A stretch of DNA of 57,960 nucleotides from Clostridia bacterium. GTDB taxonomy: Bacteria; Bacillota; Clostridia; Oscillospirales; CAG-272. The stretch is from assembly GCA_017411805.1 (NCBI GenBank), contig JAFQPI010000044.1:1-57960 (forward strand). Direction: 5' to 3'. Under the pieces are notes generated by a model, which worked only from the letters and a program-made list of their open reading frames with translations, had not been told where the DNA came from and did no database searches. Made by a program: the position numbers and the translations under genes. Shown in pieces: positions 1 through 7,473 of this stretch; within the stretch, counting starts at the first letter, position 1; every line of letters starts with the position of its first letter.

Positions 1-37
1 ACAGTGATCAGAAAAAACGTGATATAATTCTTTAATG

Positions 38-71
38 AAAAAGCCCGATCTGCTTGAAGATCGGGCTTTTT
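38..71 (+). terminator. Intrinsic terminator of a gene upstream of the window
   Basis: A 14-bp perfect stem (38-51 with 58-71), 6-nt loop and T-rich right arm. It ends a transcript entering from the left edge; no coding sequence of that gene is inside the window. Confidence 0.85.
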
Positions 72-76
72 ATGTA

Positions 77-105
77 TTGACAATGAAAAAATTATGTGTT
101 ATAAT
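77..105 (+). promoter_or_regulatory. Sigma-A promoter of the first surface protein gene
   Basis: Consensus TTGACA (77-82), 17-bp spacer, TATAAT (100-105) preceded by TGT (extended -10). The ribosome binding site AAAGGAG lies at 134-140, six bases before the ATG at 147. Confidence 0.9.
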
Positions 106-146
106 TTATTCACTAATACTTTACAAATTTTATAAAGGAGAAAAAC

Positions 147-1274
147 ATGAAAAAGTATTTTGTTAGACCTCTTTGCCTTATTCTTATGCTTGCAATGCTC
201 GTTCCCATGATGAGCGTTATGGCAGGAGCAGAAGGCGAGATCGAGAACCTCTACGTTGAATCTGAGCTCCAGCTCGGTATTCCTCCCAAGGGAAACATGA
301 ATGACAAAGCATCCGGCAACAGAATGTACCACACTTCCGGTATTATTCCCGTTAAGGCGGGCGACGTTGTTACTTTTGGCCCCATCCTTACCGGTCAGGG
401 TTATTTCATCACAACCTATGATGAAACCGGAGCAATGAAGACCGAAAAAATCACACGTAACGATTGTACTATCGTTGAAGTTCTTACCCCCAGCGTTGAG
501 ATCCTGAAGTGGGTCGTTACCGAAGGTAACTCTTACATCAGAGTGGTCAACTCCATGGCTTTCAAGGAAGCTACCATAGTAACTCTCAACAGAGAGTTCT
601 CTGCCGCAGAGTTCTATGCTGAGATGAAGAAGAAGGATCTAAATCTTGATCACATTCAGCCTCATACTGTAAGCGAGCCTCTTGTAAACGTTTTCCCGAC
701 TTCTGACGCTACCTTCCCCGGAAGAGCCGATGCGACAAAGATCGAGATCGCTCATAAGTCCTACTGCTCCTCCGATTACATCCCCGTAAAGCCCGGCGAC
801 GTACTCTACTTCGGCGCAGCAGCAGAGAGCCAGAACTATCAGATCACCCTGTACGATGAAAACAAGAAGGGTACCACAAATGTAAAGGACGAGTACATGG
901 TCAAGTACGGCGATCTTGGCGACGGATTCTTCGTTTATTCCTTCAAGATGCCTCATGACACCGCTTACGTTCGTATAGTTGCACCCAAGGCTGTATATGA
1001 CGCAGGCAAGCAGCTTGCAACCATCAACCAGCCCTTCGACGCTGAAGGATACAACAACTACTTCAATCCTCCCGAGACGACCGAGCCCGCTCCCGAGACG
1101 ACCGAGCCCGCTCCCGAGACGACCGAGCCCGCTCCCGAGACGACCGAGCCCGCTCCTGAGACCACCGAGCCCGTAACTCCTCCCACGACCGGTGACACCG
1201 CTCTTGTATTCGCGGCTATCGCGATCATCTCTCTCGTCGGCGTTGCAGTTATTGCCAAGAGAAGAGAAAACTGA
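147..1274 (+). CDS. Anchored surface protein, two beta modules, PETTEPA stalk
   Basis: A 375-residue exported protein of unknown function. Residues 1-28 are a signal peptide (MKKYF, hydrophobic core, cut near AGAEG). Two related modules each contain a VKxGDVxxFG segment (near residues 69 and 214); both align with the N-terminal 300 residues of the next gene, so this is that ectodomain without the hydrolase. A stalk of PETTEPA repeats follows (about residues 310-342), encoded by 21-bp DNA repeats. The C-terminus has PTTGD, a hydrophobic span and an AKRREN tail, which resembles the layout of a sortase signal (LPXTG-like, but without LP). The start is fixed by AAAGGAG six bases upstream. It has its own promoter and terminator. 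It may bind a carbohydrate or partner at the cell surface; that is inference. Confidence 0.85.
   Translation: MKKYFVRPLCLILMLAMLVPMMSVMAGAEGEIENLYVESELQLGIPPKGNMNDKASGNRMYHTSGIIPVKAGDVVTFGPILTGQGYFITTYDETGAMKTEKITRNDCTIVEVLTPSVEILKWVVTEGNSYIRVVNSMAFKEATIVTLNREFSAAEFYAEMKKKDLNLDHIQPHTVSEPLVNVFPTSDATFPGRADATKIEIAHKSYCSSDYIPVKPGDVLYFGAAAESQNYQITLYDENKKGTTNVKDEYMVKYGDLGDGFFVYSFKMPHDTAYVRIVAPKAVYDAGKQLATINQPFDAEGYNNYFNPPETTEPAPETTEPAPETTEPAPETTEPAPETTEPVTPPTTGDTALVFAAIAIISLVGVAVIAKRREN
1072..1170 (+). repeat. 21-bp tandem repeats encoding PETTEPA
   Basis: Four to five copies of a 21-bp unit beginning CCCGAGACGACCGAG, nearly identical at the DNA level, encode the stalk. Such identity suggests recent expansion and length instability. 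Confidence 0.9.
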
Positions 1275-1285
1275 ATTTATATAAT

Positions 1286-1311
1286 AAAATGATGACCTCG
1301 GTCATCATTTT
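1286..1311 (+). terminator. Intrinsic terminator
   Basis: Inverted repeat AAAATGATGACC / GGTCATCATTTT followed by TATTTTTG, 11 bases after the stop codon of the preceding gene. Confidence 0.85.
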
Positions 1312-1328
1312 ATTTTTGTCAAATAAGG

Positions 1329-1357
1329 TTGACAAATCATATTTTACATGGTATAAT
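1329..1357 (+). promoter_or_regulatory. Sigma-A promoter of the SGNH surface protein
   Basis: TTGACA (1329-1334), 17-bp spacer, TATAAT (1352-1357) with TGG before it (extended -10). Confidence 0.9.
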
Positions 1358-1398
1358 AAATTAACATCAAAGGCGATATGCCAAAAAAGGAGACAACA

Positions 1399-3228
1399 AT
1401 GAAAAAGCTTTTCACAAAACAGATCTGTCTTCTGCTTATGCTTGCAATGCTCATCCCTATGATGACGTTTATGGCAAGTGCGGCAGATCTTACAAACCTT
1501 TACGTTTTGTCCGAAGTTAAGTGCGGTACTCCCCAGTCGACTGCGGACGCTGACCCCAAGTACAATGCAAACTATTATTGCTCGGGCAAGATCGAAGTTA
1601 AGCCCGGCGACGTTCTTACCTTCGGTCCCGTTATGACAGGTCAGGGCTACTATCTGACAGTATATAACGCAGAAGGCGCAACTCTTATCCAGCAGGTCAA
1701 GTATGCTGATTGTAAGAAGGTTGACGAGCTTAAGCCCGGCACCGAGATCGTTGAATGGACTGTTCCCGCGAATGCCGCATCGGTAAGAATGGCAACCGCA
1801 CAGCTCTTCTACGATAATACTCTCATTACCAAGAACCAGACCTTCAAGACTGCGGATTACTATGCTTACATGGATGCTAACAAGATCAATGTAGACATTG
1901 TCCGTACAACTACCACCGAATCCGACAAGCTCGCGAATATTTTCCCGAAGTCGGATAAGGTATTTGAGGGAAGAGCGGATGCAAGCAATGCTGAGATCGC
2001 ATCCGGCGCTTACCGCACCACTCCCATGATCCCCGTTAAGGAAGGCGACATCGTTTACTTCGGTGCTGCAGCTCTTGATCAGGGCTATCACCTCGCTCTT
2101 CAGGATACTAACGGAAAGGGCACCACCACCGTTAACAAGAACTATATGGTTCAGTACGACGTTATCGGCAATGGATTCGGTATTTACGCGTACAGAATTC
2201 GTCCCGGTACAGGTTACGTTCGTATCGTAGGCGCTACAGGCGTTTATGATGACGGAATCCAGCTCGCAACACTTAACCAGCCTTTCGACGCTGCTACCTA
2301 TATGAAGATGTACAATATTACTCTTCCCGGCACCGTCGAGAGCACCAGCCCCCTCAAGGACAAGAAGATGCTCTTTATGGGCGACTCGATCAGCTACGGC
2401 TCGGGCGACGGCGTATCTCCCTTCCGTACCGGCAGAGCATGGGCGGGCAGAATCGCTGACCGCACCGGCGCGATCGTTACCAATGCATCCGTAAGCGGCG
2501 CAAAGGCAAGCTTCGTCAGCGGCGACGATAAGGCTAAGTGGCTTTATACACAGTTTAACAGCAATAAGAATAAGGAGTTTGACATCATCGTAATGCACGG
2601 TGGCGTAAACGACGCAAGACACAACAGAAAGGTCGGAGAGATCCTTGATACAGACGATGCTACCAAGCTCAACAAGGCAATGGATACCTATGCCGGCGGT
2701 CTGCAGTGGCTCTTCTACAACGTAAAGAAGGAACAGCCCAACGCAAAGCTCTTCTTTATCGCAAACCATCGCCTTGACGGTCACAGCACCGGAAACGCAA
2801 AGAATATGTCTCCTTATTTCGATATGGCAAAGCAGCTTTGCGAGAAGTACGGAATCATCTTCATCGACCTTTACAACAACAAGGAACTCAACGATAAGCT
2901 CGAGACTACCACAACCAAGTATCTTCCCGATACTCTCCACCTCAATGCCGCAGGATATGAGATCATTACTCCTTATATCATTGACGCACTTGAGGCAGGC
3001 CTGACCGCTCCCGTAGAGCCCGAGACCACTCCCGCTCCCGAGACCACCGAGGAGCCCACTCAGACTACCGAAGAGCCTACTCAGTCCACCGAGGAACCCG
3101 AAGTTACTCCCGCTCCCGAGCAGACCACCGCTCCCGCTGAAGAAGACGGCTGCGGCGGAATGATCGCAGGCGCAGTTGCAATCATCGCTCTCCTTGGAAC
3201 TGCTGTAGTATTCAAGAAGAAGGACTAA
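1399..3228 (+). CDS. Surface-anchored SGNH/GDSL hydrolase
   Basis: A 609-residue exported esterase-type enzyme, likely deacylating or deacetylating a glycan; the substrate is unknown. A signal peptide (MKKLFTK, cut near ASAAD) is followed by two modules paralogous to the previous protein (about residues 28-310), then an SGNH hydrolase domain. That domain has the nucleophile motif MGDSIS (Ser330), block III GGVNDAR and the block V Asp/His in DTLHLN (Asp511, His514). A Pro/Glu/Thr linker leads to the C-terminal tail DGCGGMIAGA, a hydrophobic span and FKKKD. I chose ATG 1399, with AGGAG just upstream, over an in-frame ATG at 1378 that has no ribosome site. Own promoter and terminator. Confidence 0.88.
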   Translation: MKKLFTKQICLLLMLAMLIPMMTFMASAADLTNLYVLSEVKCGTPQSTADADPKYNANYYCSGKIEVKPGDVLTFGPVMTGQGYYLTVYNAEGATLIQQVKYADCKKVDELKPGTEIVEWTVPANAASVRMATAQLFYDNTLITKNQTFKTADYYAYMDANKINVDIVRTTTTESDKLANIFPKSDKVFEGRADASNAEIASGAYRTTPMIPVKEGDIVYFGAAALDQGYHLALQDTNGKGTTTVNKNYMVQYDVIGNGFGIYAYRIRPGTGYVRIVGATGVYDDGIQLATLNQPFDAATYMKMYNITLPGTVESTSPLKDKKMLFMGDSISYGSGDGVSPFRTGRAWAGRIADRTGAIVTNASVSGAKASFVSGDDKAKWLYTQFNSNKNKEFDIIVMHGGVNDARHNRKVGEILDTDDATKLNKAMDTYAGGLQWLFYNVKKEQPNAKLFFIANHRLDGHSTGNAKNMSPYFDMAKQLCEKYGIIFIDLYNNKELNDKLETTTTKYLPDTLHLNAAGYEIITPYIIDALEAGLTAPVEPETTPAPETTEEPTQTTEEPTQSTEEPEVTPAPEQTTAPAEEDGCGGMIAGAVAIIALLGTAVVFKKKD

Positions 3229-3242
3229 TTCAATATACCTAA

Positions 3243-3276
3243 AAATCGGCAGAGAATTTATTTTCTCTGCCGATTT
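3243..3276 (+). terminator. Intrinsic terminator
   Basis: A 14-bp stem AAATCGGCAGAGAA / TTCTCTGCCGATTT followed by GTTTATT, directly after the SGNH gene. Confidence 0.88.
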
Positions 3277-3281
3277 GTTTA

Positions 3282-3310
3282 TTGACAAAACCTTGAATAT
3301 ATGGTACAAT
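3282..3310 (+). promoter_or_regulatory. Sigma-A promoter of the isomerase/kinase pair
   Basis: TTGACA (3282-3287), 17-bp spacer, TACAAT (3305-3310) preceded by TGG. Confidence 0.85.
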
Positions 3311-3346
3311 AAATTCATACTTATTGGGAAAGGTAAGGTTTTCGAT

Positions 3347-4135
3347 ATGAGAATAGGAAGAATACAAAATAACTATACCGAGGCGGGGTTTGACCTCGTA
3401 AAGAATACGAATCTTGAGTTTATCGAGATCTGCTGTAACAATCAGGCTGAGGCTGAAAAGCTGATTTCCAACAAGGAAAGTATCAAGGCGCAGATCGCGC
3501 GCACGGGCATTGACGTTTCTTGCGTCGGACGTTGGAATCACGATATCAACGTCGGCGGTAAGATCGACGAGGGGAGGCTCTGCGTATATCTCGCTCAGCT
3601 TGACGCGGCTATCGAGCTTGGAGCCAAGACCTTTGTTTGCGGCTGTAACTATGCGGACGAGGTATCTCTTTACAAGAATTACACGGTCGCGCTCGAGTTC
3701 TTCGCAAAGCTTACCGAAAGAGCGAAGCCAAGCGGTATCAAGATCGCCATCCAGAACTGCCATTGGAACAATTTTATCGATTCTCCCGAGCAGTGGAAGG
3801 TCATCCTCGGTGAAAATCCCGATCTTTGGCTGAAATACGACCCGTCTCACGCGTATAACAGACACGCGGATTATCTCGCTGAAATGTCGGATTACGGCGA
3901 GAAGATCGCGCATTTCCACGTAAAGGGAACCACTCACGCGGGCAGCCGCGCGGTCTCCGATCCTCCCGCGGGAATGGACGATCTTCATTGGGGAAGCATA
4001 TTCTCGATCCTTTACGCAAGAGGTTATGACGGAGATCTGAGTATCGAGCCCCATTCAAAGACCTGGCAGGGCGAGCTTGGCGCGGCAGGCGTTGAGTTTA
4101 CAAGACAGTTTATCAGCAAGTTCGTTTTGAAATAA
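3347..4135 (+). CDS. Sugar phosphate isomerase/epimerase-like TIM-barrel protein
   Basis: A 262-residue cytosolic protein of the xylose-isomerase-like TIM barrel family (AP endonuclease 2 superfamily). Supporting segments are the early LEFIEICCNN strand, the central KIAIQNCHWNNF (metal-ligand region), KYDPSHAY (Asp/His ligands), HFHVKG and the late SIEPHSK strand, which is the usual order of metal-binding Glu/Asp/His residues. The ATG at 3347 follows GGAAAGGTAAGG; the in-frame upstream extension lies inside the promoter region and is rejected. It is probably co-transcribed with the small kinase 5 bases downstream. The exact sugar substrate cannot be told. Confidence 0.82.
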   Translation: MRIGRIQNNYTEAGFDLVKNTNLEFIEICCNNQAEAEKLISNKESIKAQIARTGIDVSCVGRWNHDINVGGKIDEGRLCVYLAQLDAAIELGAKTFVCGCNYADEVSLYKNYTVALEFFAKLTERAKPSGIKIAIQNCHWNNFIDSPEQWKVILGENPDLWLKYDPSHAYNRHADYLAEMSDYGEKIAHFHVKGTTHAGSRAVSDPPAGMDDLHWGSIFSILYARGYDGDLSIEPHSKTWQGELGAAGVEFTRQFISKFVLK

Positions 4136-4140
4136 ACAAT

Positions 4141-4656
4141 ATGCAATACGGAATTTGCATCTGCGGTCTCAACGGAAGCGGCAAGACGACGCTCGGCGCG
4201 GCTTTGGCAGAGAAACTCGGATACAAGCATATGGACGTTGAGGATTATTATTTCACACGAACCGATAATCCGTATGCTTCGGCAAGAACGCGCGATGAGG
4301 TTGAAGTGCTTCTTTTAGAGGATATAAAGCAAAATCCGTGTTTCGTATTTTCCGCCGTCAACGGGAATATGAATTCCGAGATCAATTCGTGCTACGATCT
4401 TGTCGTTTACCTTGAAGTTCCGCAAGAAATACGCATGAAGCGGATAAGACAGCGCGCTTTTGATAAGTTTGGCGACCGAGTTCTTCCCGGCGGAGATATG
4501 TATGAGCAGGAAGAGAGGTTCTTTGAATTTGCAGAAAAAAGAAGCCCCGAAAAGATCGAGGAGTGGCTGCAAACGCTTACGTGCAGAGTAGTAAAACTTG
4601 ATGGAAGCAAACCTATTGAGGATAATATCAAGGTTTTGATTGATCTTATTTGCTAA
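4141..4656 (+). CDS. Small P-loop kinase (shikimate/adenylate-kinase-like fold)
   Basis: A 171-residue P-loop NTPase. Walker A is GLNGSGKTT (about residues 9-17), followed by a substrate-side DVEDYYF segment, a DLVVYLEVP strand and the lid-like stretch KRIRQRAFDKFGDR. Size and motifs fit small nucleoside- or metabolite-kinases of the AAA_18/shikimate-kinase type. It lies 5 bases after the isomerase-like gene, so it may phosphorylate a related small molecule; that is inference. A strong bidirectional terminator follows. Confidence 0.72.
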   Translation: MQYGICICGLNGSGKTTLGAALAEKLGYKHMDVEDYYFTRTDNPYASARTRDEVEVLLLEDIKQNPCFVFSAVNGNMNSEINSCYDLVVYLEVPQEIRMKRIRQRAFDKFGDRVLPGGDMYEQEERFFEFAEKRSPEKIEEWLQTLTCRVVKLDGSKPIEDNIKVLIDLIC

Positions 4657-4660
4657 AACC

Positions 4661-4696
4661 AAAACCGAGAGCATCGGTGAAGATGCTCTCGGTTTT
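4661..4696. terminator. Bidirectional terminator between convergent genes
   Basis: A 15-bp perfect stem (4661-4675 with 4682-4696), A-run on the left and T-run on the right. It can serve the kinase on plus and the lipoprotein on minus. Confidence 0.88.
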
Positions 4697-4715
4697 GCTT
4701 TGTTGCAAAGATCGA

Positions 4716-5642
4716 TCAATAATACAACTGCGAAATTATCCGTGCGCATTCTTCTGCATTCATTCCGCAGACGAGCGCGGGGTGATAGAGCAGGCGCAGT
4801 ATGAGAAGGTCGGTGTTCGTCATGGCTTGCGGAGCCGAGAAACCCGAGAAGATAATGCTGTCTTCTCTGAGCTTTGTGTCCTGAATTGGTCCGAGACCGT
4901 TATAGATCTCCTCCATTATTACCGAATTCCGAAGCTCCTGATCGATGTCGTTACGTACGCAGATCACGGAGCTGTATATCTCGTTGAAACCGTTATACCA
5001 AAAGGTGACGAAGCCGTCGTTTCCGTTGCTTTGGTATCCCGTCAGAGGAGCAAAATCTGACTCGGGGCAAAAATAAATCTGCATATTGATGGGATTTATA
5101 TCGCTCGACGGATACATCCCGGGGAAGCCCTCGATGGAGTTGAGCGTGCGTGCCGTCTCTTCTATTACTTCCTTGTCCTTTTCTGTGGGCGTGCCCGCGA
5201 TGCTGTAATAGATCGGAATATTCCATTTTTGCAGAAGTGATGGGTCGCCCGAATTGACGTACTCGGCATCGAGGCAGACCTCTGAAAAGAATCTGATCGC
5301 ATCTTCGAGGGAGAGATCAGGATCATATAGATTTGAATGAGTTTCCTCAGGAATCGTGGTTTCGATCGGTACGGTAGTCTCGGGAATACAAGTTGTATCG
5401 GGAATGACGGTTGTATCGGGAATGACAGTTGTTTCGGGAATGACGGTTGTTTCGGGAATGACGGTTGTTTCGGGAATGACGGTTGTTTCGGGAATGACAG
5501 TTATTTCGGGAATGACAGTTGTATCGGGAATGACGGTTATTTCGGGAATGATGGTACTTTCCTCGCTCGGATACTCTTCCGTGCAGGATGTCATCAAAAC
5601 CGCCAAAAGCATAACCGAGATTATTCTGAATAATAATTTCAT
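4716..5642 (-). CDS. Lipoprotein with hexapeptide stalk and DUF2927-like domain
   Basis: A 308-residue exported lipoprotein. The N-terminus MKLLFRIISVMLLAVLMTSC carries a lipobox (Cys20). About eleven hexapeptides TVIPET/TVIPDT follow (about residues 35-105), encoded by 18-bp DNA repeats. The C-terminal ~200 residues (EEIYNGLG, then DSIIFSGF, then LRLLYHPALVCGM) resemble DUF2927, a family often compared with zincin proteases; no HExxH is present, so catalysis is not claimed. The ATG at 5642 follows GAGGTG six bases upstream; a GTG three codons earlier would sit on that site. A convincing promoter lies at 5661-5689. It is unrelated to the flanking surface proteins except for the low-complexity stalk. 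Confidence 0.75.
   Translation of the reverse strand: MKLLFRIISVMLLAVLMTSCTEEYPSEESTIIPEITVIPDTTVIPEITVIPETTVIPETTVIPETTVIPETTVIPDTTVIPDTTCIPETTVPIETTIPEETHSNLYDPDLSLEDAIRFFSEVCLDAEYVNSGDPSLLQKWNIPIYYSIAGTPTEKDKEVIEETARTLNSIEGFPGMYPSSDINPINMQIYFCPESDFAPLTGYQSNGNDGFVTFWYNGFNEIYSSVICVRNDIDQELRNSVIMEEIYNGLGPIQDTKLREDSIIFSGFSAPQAMTNTDLLILRLLYHPALVCGMNAEECARIISQLYY
5381..5560 (-). repeat. 18-bp tandem repeats encoding TVIPET
   Basis: About ten near-identical 18-bp units (plus-strand phase GGAATGACGGTTGTTTCG) encode the hexapeptide stalk. Occasional D/E and I/T changes distinguish the units. Confidence 0.9.
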
Positions 5643-5660
5643 TTCTCTCACCTCGGATAC

Positions 5661-5689
5661 ATTATATCACAAAAAACTCTATACTGCAA
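5661..5689 (-). promoter_or_regulatory. Sigma-A promoter of the DUF2927-like lipoprotein
   Basis: On the minus strand TTGCAG (5689-5684), 17-bp spacer, TATAAT (5666-5661) with extended -10 TGA. The predicted transcript starts just before the ribosome binding site, giving a very short leader. Confidence 0.8.
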
Positions 5690-5794
5690 TAGAAAAAAGA
5701 AAAGTTAATGTTTGAATAAGCAAAGGAGTGAATCGCTTTTTCTACTGTTCGATTGTCGGATAGGAGGGTTTTTGAATAATATTATAAAATATTA

Positions 5795-5823
5795 TTGACA
5801 AAAAATGAATGTTGTGGTATAAT
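5795..5823 (+). promoter_or_regulatory. Sigma-A promoter of the GLUG surface protein
   Basis: TTGACA (5795-5800), 17-bp spacer, TATAAT (5818-5823), extended -10 TGG. Confidence 0.9.
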
Positions 5824-5857
5824 GAAAGCATATTAAAAGAAAGGTAAGGTGTTTTCA

Positions 5858-7450
5858 ATGAAAAAAATCACCGCAATAGCCATTATTACGGCTATGTTGA
5901 CATCTTTGATGCTCGTTTTTGCTCCTTCGGCTTCCGCGGCTTGGGACGGTACTTCTGTTTCAGCAGCTCTCGTGGGTGCAGGAACAGAATTTGATCCGTA
6001 TCTTATTTCGAATGAGAATGACCTTGCTTACTTAGCAAAACAGGTCAATGACGGTGTTACACACTATGATGGTGAGTTCTTTAAGCTTATGGTAGACCTC
6101 GATCTTGGTCAAAAAGATTGGACCCCCATCGGCGCACTTTCCGCAAACTATTTCGGAGGCAATTTTGACGGCGACGGACATACCATCAGAGGCCTCAAGG
6201 TCAAGACCGATGCTAATGACAAAAAGGCTTTATACGGCGGTGTTTTCGGCAGATCAACAGATGCTACGTTCAAGAATCTCACCGTTGAGGGCGGATTTGT
6301 AAATTCTGCCAAGTATGCCGGAGCTATCGTAGGCTCAGCTTACGTTACTCCCGACACCGGTAAATCTGCTATTATTAACTGCCATGTAATCGATACTGAG
6401 GTTCGCGGTCTCCACGTCGGCGGTATCGTAGGACGTACCAGCACTGAAAATGCAACCAAGGGTCAGATAGAGATTATCGGCTGTTCTGCAACCAACGTTA
6501 CGGTTAATCATTGTACAACAGAAGATTTTCCGTCTGCAAGCAATTCAAACCACTATGCCGGCGGTATCGTCGGTGCAACCGGTGTGGCAATTATTTCCGG
6601 ATGTTATGTGGAAAACGTAACGATCAACGCATATGGAACAAAGAATTCCCGCACAGGCGGTATTATCGGAACTCAAGGTGCTGACGGCGTAGTTTCCGAC
6701 GTCTATAACTGCTACGTAAATGGTCTCACACTCAATGTTGACCCTGTATGCAGTCCCACAAACGGACGTTACGGCGGACTTATCGGTAGTGCAGCGTGCA
6801 TTACTGTATCATACGGAGATTTGAATACCGAGGCAAGTATGTTTAACTGCTTTGTTACCGGTATTGTTATTAACGACCCTACAGAGTGTCCTAACGTCGG
6901 CGTACTTATGGGATATGTAAATGACACGTTTCATTTTAATGATCTTTACTACACACCTACCGAAGGTCTCAAATCTTTCGGTGCTGACAAGTATTTGAAC
7001 GAATGGCCTTTCGTTGAGGTTGCTTCGCTTTCCGATATTAAAGTGGAAAATCTTAATAAGGGTAACAGCACGGCTGTATGGAAGAGCGACGTTGTAAAGG
7101 GTCATCCCATAATCGACATTGAAGCTGTGATTGCAAATGAGCCTGCTTTCGTTGATTATTATACTGAAAATGCAGACAAAACCGAAGAAGTAACCACAGA
7201 AGCTCCCGTGATTACCGATGAAGCAACCACCGCCGGTGCCGTTGTTACCGATGCGCCCACAGATGCCCCCGAGCAGACCGATGCTCCTACCGAGGCTATC
7301 GATTCTACCGACGCACCCGAGCAGACGCCTGCTCCCGGTACTGAAGCTCCCGCCAAGAAAGAAGAGAAGGGTTGCGGCGGTATGATCGCAGGCGCGGTTA
7401 CAGTCATTGCGCTTCTCGGAACTGCTGTTGTATTTAAGAAGAAAAACTAA
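5858..7450 (+). CDS. Surface protein with GLUG-type repeats and GCGG tail
   Basis: A 530-residue exported protein. A signal peptide ends near SASAAWDG. The body contains recurring glycine-rich turns GGIVGRT, GGIVGAT, GGIIGTQ and GGLIGSA, typical of the GLUG repeat found in surface adhesins and bacterial peptidase-like proteins. It begins with FDPYLISNENDLAYLA, a common start of such domains, and is predicted to form a right-handed beta-helix. A Thr/Pro/Asp linker (about residues 430-500) leads to GCGGMIAGA, a hydrophobic span and FKKKN, nearly identical to the tail of the SGNH protein. ATG 5858 is preferred to an in-frame GTG at 5849. A lipoprotein follows after 23 bases. Probable role: adhesion or glycan binding (inference). 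Confidence 0.82.
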   Translation: MKKITAIAIITAMLTSLMLVFAPSASAAWDGTSVSAALVGAGTEFDPYLISNENDLAYLAKQVNDGVTHYDGEFFKLMVDLDLGQKDWTPIGALSANYFGGNFDGDGHTIRGLKVKTDANDKKALYGGVFGRSTDATFKNLTVEGGFVNSAKYAGAIVGSAYVTPDTGKSAIINCHVIDTEVRGLHVGGIVGRTSTENATKGQIEIIGCSATNVTVNHCTTEDFPSASNSNHYAGGIVGATGVAIISGCYVENVTINAYGTKNSRTGGIIGTQGADGVVSDVYNCYVNGLTLNVDPVCSPTNGRYGGLIGSAACITVSYGDLNTEASMFNCFVTGIVINDPTECPNVGVLMGYVNDTFHFNDLYYTPTEGLKSFGADKYLNEWPFVEVASLSDIKVENLNKGNSTAVWKSDVVKGHPIIDIEAVIANEPAFVDYYTENADKTEEVTTEAPVITDEATTAGAVVTDAPTDAPEQTDAPTEAIDSTDAPEQTPAPGTEAPAKKEEKGCGGMIAGAVTVIALLGTAVVFKKKN

Positions 7451-7473
7451 GTATATGACATATTTTTGGTAAG

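Noticed and set aside
5381-5560. CRISPR or phase-variable promoter repeats
   Set aside because: The 18-bp units are in frame inside a lipoprotein gene and encode TVIPET; period and reading frame explain them.
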